DNA of 47,426 nucleotides from an uncultured Pelagibacteraceae bacterium (GTDB lineage: Bacteria; Pseudomonadota; Alphaproteobacteria; Pelagibacterales; Pelagibacteraceae), in NCBI GenBank assembly GCA_902579585.1, contig CACHHJ010000004.1, positions 1 through 47,426 of the forward strand, read 5' to 3'. The position numbers and the translations under genes were made by a program. Positions 42,638-47,426 of this stretch are shown here, piece by piece. The stretch's first letter is position 1; every line of letters starts with the position of its first letter. The notes below the pieces were generated by a model. That model saw only the letters and a list, made by a program, of their open reading frames with translations, was not told the DNA's origin and ran no database searches.

Positions 42638-43434
42638 ATAATTTTATTTTTTAAAAATTTTACCATTTTATTTAATTTTATGACAGGATTTTGACGACTT
42701 TTTAAAGATGCCGATATAGCTTTACAAATAGCGGAACCTACAACCAATCCATCACACTCTTTGAGTGATGATATAGTTTTTTTAGTTATCCCAAAGCCTA
42801 CCACAACATTTTTTTTTGGGTTGATTCTCTTTATAATCTTGTTATTTCTAATAATTTCTTTTGCTGAGACCTTTAACTTCTTTCCTGTCGTACTGATCAT
42901 AGAAATCTGATATACCATCTCGTGGCTATCTTTAATTATCAATTTCATCCTTTTTTTTGTTGTTGTTGGCGCAATCAACTGAACAAAACAAATTGAGTTT
43001 TTTTTACAAAGTTTAGCAAAATTTTTATTATCAGGCCAAGGAAGATCAACAACAATTAACCCGTCAACACCAACCTCTTTACATTTTTTTACAAATTTTT
43101 TTTCTCCGTAGTGAAAAATTATTTGATAGTAACCCATCAAAATTAATGGTTTTGAATTTTTATATCTCTTATAATTTTTTACCAATTCAAATATTTGTTT
43201 CATATTTATTCCATTTTCAATTGCCCTGTAGGTACTATTTTGTATGTCAGGCCCGTCTGCTTGGGGGCAGTTGAAAGGAAATCCCAATTCTGCAATATCG
43301 ACGTGCTCTGAGACTGACTTTAAAATTTCAAGGGATTTTTTTTTATTTGGATCTCCACAAACTGTATAAGTAATTAAAAGAGGTCTTTTCTCTATCTGTC
43401 CCTTTTTAAAAGCTAAATCAATTCTATTCATCAT
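42634..43434 (-). CDS. TrpA-like (tryptophan synthase alpha family) protein
   Basis: 266-residue TIM-barrel protein of the TrpA family. It keeps Glu49 (AELGFPF) and Asp60 (PQADGPD), the two catalytic acids of indole-glycerol-phosphate cleavage, plus APTTTKKR, VVGFGI and VVGSAI phosphate-site loops. It differs at subunit-contact and loop positions: Asp56 is Cys (FNCPQADGP), MGYYN is MGYYQ, and the GVTG loop reads STTG. Aldolase-like activity is plausible, but the substrate is uncertain. Overlaps the trpB-like gene by ATGA, so the two are coupled. Confidence 0.8.
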   Translation of the reverse strand: MMNRIDLAFKKGQIEKRPLLITYTVCGDPNKKKSLEILKSVSEHVDIAELGFPFNCPQADGPDIQNSTYRAIENGINMKQIFELVKNYKRYKNSKPLILMGYYQIIFHYGEKKFVKKCKEVGVDGLIVVDLPWPDNKNFAKLCKKNSICFVQLIAPTTTKKRMKLIIKDSHEMVYQISMISTTGKKLKVSAKEIIRNNKIIKRINPKKNVVVGFGITKKTISSLKECDGLVVGSAICKAISASLKSRQNPVIKLNKMVKFLKNKII

Positions 43435-44645
43435 GATGGAAAATACCCTATTCTATCCTTAATAATTTTTTGATCCTTGTAAGCATGCCCACAATTATTA
43501 TAAATTATAATTTCATCCTGATTTAATTTAGGTGCAAGTCTTATAACCTCATGCAAACAATGAGCGGGTTCTAGACTAGGTTTAACTGATGGCTCAAGCT
43601 TTGTAACTAGTTTAAAAGCTGCTAGAGCTTGTTCGTCACTCGCAGAACAATAGCGTGCGCGACCTGTATCTTTCAAAAAACAATGGAGAGGCGAGACGCC
43701 CGGATAATCTAAACCTGCAGAAATCGAATGAGTTTCTTTTATTTGACCATTTTTATCAGTCAAACAATATTGAGCAGCTCCATGTAAAATTGCTAATTTT
43801 GCGTTTGTTGTAAGTGGGGCACAATATTTTGCTTCAACACCTATAAGCTCAACATGTTTTTTTGGATAATCTATAAATTCGCTCCAAAATCCTATAGCGC
43901 TAGAACCACCCCCTATAACATTCACCAGCTTCATTTTAGGAATTTCGCCAAATTCTTCAATTACTTGAGTTTTTAATTCTTTTGAAATTTGAGCAGTTGA
44001 GTAAGCACAAATTTTTAAAAACACGTTTGCCCCGATTGCTGATCCGACTGCGAGGTGCGTAGTATCACAGTTACTAACATAATATCTCATACACTCTGAT
44101 ACAGCGTCAACTAAGGTAGCGCTACCAGTATCGACAGGAATAATTTCTGCACCAGCGTCTTTCATAAACTTTACGTTAGGTGCCTGACGTTTTATATCCT
44201 TAGTTCCCATAAAAATTTTGCATTTTAGTTTGAGTTCACGAGCAGCCATAGCCAAATTCTTTCCAAACATACCGGCCCCCGTGTCGCCTACAATATATTT
44301 TTTACCTGCAGCTTTACATATCAGAGCATTTACTGTTGCGTGATAACCTTTATGTGCTTGTCCATGAATTGCAGATACATCTTTACACCAGATTTGAGCA
44401 CCACCAAGATAATTAGTTAAATTCTCTAGTTTAAAAAAAGGAGTTTCACCCCCCAAGTAATTTTTGAAATAATGATCCTTAAGTTTTAAAAATTTTTTAT
44501 CTCTTCTGAGTTTCTCAAATAAATTTGATAAATCTTTAATTGGTTGAATGGCTGTTTCAGCAACATAATTACCCCCAAATTTTCCTCCATAAAAACCATT
44601 TTTATCGTGCTGGTCAATTAAAGGTATTCCTCTTTTTATTTTCAT
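43431..44645 (-). CDS. TrpB-like PLP enzyme, active site strongly altered
   Basis: 404-residue fold-type II PLP enzyme related to tryptophan synthase beta. It keeps the Schiff-base Lys (AHK, K99), the phosphate loop GGGSSAIG (245-252), R153 (KRQAPN) and SISAGLD (D313). Departures from TrpB are heavy: KREDL...HTGAHKxNN reads KDVSAIHGQAHKGYHAT, AETGAGQHG reads GDTGAGMFG (120-128), Lys167 of GSATLKDA is Val179, and the C-terminal SGRGDKD reads CGHAYKD (385-391). A beta-replacement or elimination on a non-standard substrate is plausible. An ordinary tryptophan synthase is doubtful. It starts 20 bases after pyrF, where trpF would be expected. Confidence 0.8.
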   Translation of the reverse strand: MKIKRGIPLIDQHDKNGFYGGKFGGNYVAETAIQPIKDLSNLFEKLRRDKKFLKLKDHYFKNYLGGETPFFKLENLTNYLGGAQIWCKDVSAIHGQAHKGYHATVNALICKAAGKKYIVGDTGAGMFGKNLAMAARELKLKCKIFMGTKDIKRQAPNVKFMKDAGAEIIPVDTGSATLVDAVSECMRYYVSNCDTTHLAVGSAIGANVFLKICAYSTAQISKELKTQVIEEFGEIPKMKLVNVIGGGSSAIGFWSEFIDYPKKHVELIGVEAKYCAPLTTNAKLAILHGAAQYCLTDKNGQIKETHSISAGLDYPGVSPLHCFLKDTGRARYCSASDEQALAAFKLVTKLEPSVKPSLEPAHCLHEVIRLAPKLNQDEIIIYNNCGHAYKDQKIIKDRIGYFPS

Positions 44646-44665
44646 TATTAAAAGCGGTTAATTTA

Positions 44666-45322
44666 TTATTGTGCTGACTGTATAATTTTTTTAATGTTTT
44701 GACCAGCATCCCCACTTTCATAGATTGGTCTACCTATTACAGCAAAAGCTTTGTCATCATTTTTTGAGATATTACAGAATTCCGAATAACCCATGACTCT
44801 TTTCTGATCGTGAATTTTATCATCAAGACCTCTTATTCCAGGACAAAAAACCTTTAAATCTTTTGAAAAAGATCTTACAGACAAATATTCTTGTGCTGAC
44901 GCAATAATACCATTAAGCCCTGATTTTAATCCTAATTCTGCCAAAACTTTTACTTGTTCTTTAGATGCAGATTGAGAAGTCAATACGGTGACACCTAATA
45001 AATCTAAATTATCCGCTGTCTCTTTAGCCGCTTTAAGCATGTCTGCACCACCACTTGTGTGAACTGTTAAATATTTTACAGTTTTTAATGAAGCGATACT
45101 TGCAACAGTTTTTTTAACTGTATTGGGAACGTCATGAACCTTTAAATCTAAAAATATTTCAAGACCAAATCCTGCAAGTTTTTTCAGTCCTTCTTTTCCG
45201 CAAATGGCGAATAATTCATTTGTAACCTTAAGCCCTGCAGCATCATTTTTTACTCGATCAGCTACATCAAAAGCTTTATCAAAATTTGAAAAATCTAAAG
45301 CTACAAAAATATTTTTTTTCAA
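44666..45322 (-). CDS. pyrF: Orotidine 5'-phosphate decarboxylase
   Basis: Last step of UMP synthesis. The 218-residue protein has VALDF at the N-terminus, the substrate Lys in AGLKVTNELF, the catalytic FLDLKVHDVPNTV tetrad motif, HTSGG, PGIRG and VIGRPIYES phosphate-binding motifs. All key residues are present. It overlaps ihfB by ATGA within the rpsA operon. The pyrF position next to rpsA-ihfB is seen in other alphaproteobacteria. Confidence 0.94.
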   Translation of the reverse strand: MKKNIFVALDFSNFDKAFDVADRVKNDAAGLKVTNELFAICGKEGLKKLAGFGLEIFLDLKVHDVPNTVKKTVASIASLKTVKYLTVHTSGGADMLKAAKETADNLDLLGVTVLTSQSASKEQVKVLAELGLKSGLNGIIASAQEYLSVRSFSKDLKVFCPGIRGLDDKIHDQKRVMGYSEFCNISKNDDKAFAVIGRPIYESGDAGQNIKKIIQSAQ

Positions 45323-45615
45323 TTTTTTATCCTATCTTCATTAATTCTTTTTTTTAGTTCTATAGACATCTTAAAAGATATAGATTTTTTTCGAGGAGAT
45401 TGAAATTTATTTCCAGTACGAGGATTAATAGCCATTTTTTCCTTAAGCTCTTTAGAAGAAAATCTCCCAAAACCCCTTAACTCTGTACTTTTATCGTTTT
45501 TTATACCTTGAATAATTGTGTCTATTGTTATCTGAAAAATCTTATCGAGATGTTGTTTTTTAAGATTTTGATGAATTCTTTTAGATAATTTTGAAATTAT
45601 CTCAGATCTCACCAT
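45319..45615 (-). CDS. ihfB: Integration host factor beta subunit
   Basis: 98-residue HU/IHF-family DNA-bending protein. MVRSEIISKLSKRI starts the helical dimer part; STELRGFGRFSSKELK and the beta-arm tip NPRTGNKFQSPRKKSISFKMS are the IHF/HU signature. Position directly after rpsA is the classical one for ihfB, supporting IHF-beta over HU. Its start overlaps the rpsA stop by one base. Confidence 0.9.
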   Translation of the reverse strand: MVRSEIISKLSKRIHQNLKKQHLDKIFQITIDTIIQGIKNDKSTELRGFGRFSSKELKEKMAINPRTGNKFQSPRKKSISFKMSIELKKRINEDRIKN

Positions 45616-47372
45616 TATTTTTCTTCTTTATCCTTTTTTTTATCTTTTTTTTTAGATCCTAAGACTTTTCCAAATATTGATTTTAAAGATTGGCCACTTG
45701 ATTTTCCTTCTTTACCAAACTTTTTAATTGCCTCTTCATTTTCGATCCTCTCTTTTTCTTTAACTGAAAGGACAACTTTGCTTTGTTCAGGCTTTAACTC
45801 GACAATTGCACAATCTAATCTATTTCCAGGCTGAAATATTGTTTCTCGTTGATCTTGAACATTAAGAGCTAACTCACTTTTCTTTATTACGGTAATTAAA
45901 TTATCATTATTTCCAATAACAACTTTTATCCCTTTTTTTGGTAATATTTCTTTTACAGATACTGTAATTATGCTTCCAACTTTTAGTTCTTCATCTTTAA
46001 AATAGTCAAAAGGTGATTTTTCCAATTGCTTAATTCCTAATCTGATTTTTTCTTTTTCTTTATCTACTTCTAATATTTTGGCTTTAATAGAATCATTTTT
46101 TTTGAATTTTTTTAAATTCTGATCACTTTCATTCCAAGCAATATCTTTATAATGTATCATTCCTATCAACTCAGAGTTTTCGATTGAAACAAACAAACCA
46201 AAATCTGTAATATTATTTATTTTGCAATTTACTGTTGACTCCACAGGAGATTTTTTTATAAAAATATTCCAAGGATTATCTAAAGTTTGTCTGTAACTTA
46301 GTGAAATCCTTCTTTTAGCTGGATCAATCTCAATAATTTTAACTTTAATTTCCTGAGACGGGGACAAAACTTTACTTGGTTGAATATTTTTTTTCGTCCA
46401 AGAAATCTCTGATTGGTGTACAAGACCCTCAAGATTTTCATCTAACTTAACAAAGGCCCCATATTCTACACACTTTGTAACAATCCCTTTATAAACTTCA
46501 TTTACTTTGTATTTTTTTTCTAAATTTTCGTAAGGATCTTCATGCATTTGTTTAATCCCTACACTAATTCTTTTAGTCTCGTTATCTATTTTAATTATTT
46601 TGCATTTTATTGTTTGACCTACTGATAGAAGATCTGATGTTTTTTTAACTCTTGAATAAGATAAATCAGTTACATGTAATAATGCGTCGGCTCCATCCAA
46701 ATCAATAAATGCTCCCCAGTCAAGAATAGCTTTACATTTACCTTCGACAATATCCCCTTCTTTTATTTTTGATAGAATTTTTTCTACACCTTCATTTCTG
46801 CTTTTCTCAAGAATTGCTCTTCTAGACACCACAAGGTTTCCTCTTGCCTTATCACATTTAACCACTAAAAATTTTAGAGGTGTATTCATTAATTTATCTA
46901 TTTCAAAATTTTTTAATGGACTTGTAGAGATTTGTGATCCCGGCAAAAAGCATAAACAAGAATTGACATTTACTACCATGCCACCTTTCACTTTATTCGT
47001 TATAACACCCTCAACTTCTTCTTTGGTTTCAAAAGCTTTTTCCATTTTCTTCCATGTACTCATTCTTCTTGCTTTTTCTCGACTTACAACAATCTCACCA
47101 GATTTAAAAGACTCTATCCTTTCCAAATAGACATCAACTTTTGAACCAACTTTTAAATCTTGAAATTCTTTAGAAATTTTAAATTCTTCAATAGGAATTA
47201 TACCTTCGGATTTTGCTTTAAGATCTACAAAAACAAATTTTTTTCCGATTTCACTTATAGTTGCTTTAATTATATTACCTTCTTTTAAATCTCTTTTTTT
47301 TAAATCTTCTTTTAAGAGCGCATCAAATTCTTTTGCGGCGGGATTTTTTGTAGAATCTGTTTTAATTTCCAT
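45615..47372 (-). CDS. rpsA: Ribosomal protein S1
   Basis: 30S ribosomal protein S1, 585 residues with six S1 (OB-fold) repeats at about residues 30-100, 110-180, 200-270, 285-355, 370-440 and 455-525. Repeat motifs include GDIVEGKCKAILDWGAFIDL, GIVTKCVEYGAFVKLDENL and KINNITDFGLFVSIENSEL, with repeats 3-6 the best conserved. The C-terminus is a Lys-rich tail (KKKDKKKDKEEK). In AT-rich genomes with weak Shine-Dalgarno sites S1 matters especially for initiation (inference). First visible gene of the operon; the 54 bases beyond it show no clear gene. Confidence 0.96.
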   Translation of the reverse strand: MEIKTDSTKNPAAKEFDALLKEDLKKRDLKEGNIIKATISEIGKKFVFVDLKAKSEGIIPIEEFKISKEFQDLKVGSKVDVYLERIESFKSGEIVVSREKARRMSTWKKMEKAFETKEEVEGVITNKVKGGMVVNVNSCLCFLPGSQISTSPLKNFEIDKLMNTPLKFLVVKCDKARGNLVVSRRAILEKSRNEGVEKILSKIKEGDIVEGKCKAILDWGAFIDLDGADALLHVTDLSYSRVKKTSDLLSVGQTIKCKIIKIDNETKRISVGIKQMHEDPYENLEKKYKVNEVYKGIVTKCVEYGAFVKLDENLEGLVHQSEISWTKKNIQPSKVLSPSQEIKVKIIEIDPAKRRISLSYRQTLDNPWNIFIKKSPVESTVNCKINNITDFGLFVSIENSELIGMIHYKDIAWNESDQNLKKFKKNDSIKAKILEVDKEKEKIRLGIKQLEKSPFDYFKDEELKVGSIITVSVKEILPKKGIKVVIGNNDNLITVIKKSELALNVQDQRETIFQPGNRLDCAIVELKPEQSKVVLSVKEKERIENEEAIKKFGKEGKSSGQSLKSIFGKVLGSKKKDKKKDKEEK

Positions 47373-47426
47373 ACTTTTCTAAAATTTTCCTATCCATAAT
47401 TTTGCACATTTTGTTTACCATCATTG

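Noticed and set aside
47373-47426. End of a cytidylate kinase gene upstream of rpsA
   Set aside because: cmk is usual there, and a minus-strand frame reading about 11 residues to a TAG is open to the edge, but this is too short to support identity.

Overview
The window reads as a stretch of a very AT-rich, streamlined alphaproteobacterial genome, most likely SAR11 (Pelagibacterales). The reasons are Lys/Asn/Ile-rich proteins, intergenic gaps that never exceed about 160 bases, pervasive overlaps between genes, and alphaproteobacterial marker genes: RegB/RegA, ChvI/ChvG, an F1-ATPase zeta inhibitor, a Tim14-like J protein, and a tsaE-amgK-murU block. No tRNA, rRNA, CRISPR array, insertion sequence or prophage was seen, and no gene-free stretch exceeds 300 bases. 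The assignment comes from sequence character and gene content, not from a database match.

Left part (1-7.3 kb). The RegB redox kinase (cut by the left edge) and its regulator RegA flank a four-gene polyamine operon on the minus strand: ornithine-type decarboxylase, deoxyhypusine synthase-like enzyme, N-carbamoylputrescine amidase and agmatine deiminase. BioY and an ABC ATPase follow. Middle-left (7.4-18.7 kb): DNA polymerase I, the ChvI/ChvG two-component pair, adenosylhomocysteinase, then tsaE-amgK-murU (tRNA modification and peptidoglycan recycling), phosphoglycerate mutase, and a heavily overlapped run of cutA, a VanZ-like gene, the zeta inhibitor and a secreted nuclease, followed by a lytic-transglycosylase-like lipoprotein.

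Middle (18.7-40.1 kb). A minus-strand msrA-sseA-MFP-RND operon links sulfur/redox repair to an efflux pump. Next come a DMT exporter, an AlkA-type glycosylase, a purine phosphoribosyltransferase facing a purine permease across a shared terminator, oligopeptidase B, a membrane J protein, a GT9 glycosyltransferase, a DapA-like lyase, a cyclopropane fatty acid synthase homologue, a very Lys-rich coiled-coil protein, a periplasmic metallo-beta-lactamase-fold enzyme with a 33-residue membrane peptide and a small lipoprotein upstream, a TauD-like dioxygenase paired with a DUF3047-like protein, RmuC and exonuclease I.

Right part (40.1-47.4 kb). trxA converges on a tight minus-strand operon: rpsA-ihfB-pyrF-trpB-trpA-accD-folC. 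The order matches the ancestral alphaproteobacterial operon, and rpsA, ihfB and pyrF look ordinary, but trpF is absent and the last four genes are strikingly divergent at diagnostic active-site motifs. TrpB has lost the QH of its GAGQH loop and its SGRGD C-terminal motif. TrpA and TrpB have both changed the residues that normally form their inter-subunit contact. AccD lacks SGGARM, and FolC has a rewritten P-loop. I regard this as the most interesting part of the window: possibly a repurposed copy of trpBA-accD-folC forming an undescribed pathway. Whether standard copies exist elsewhere in the genome cannot be seen here.
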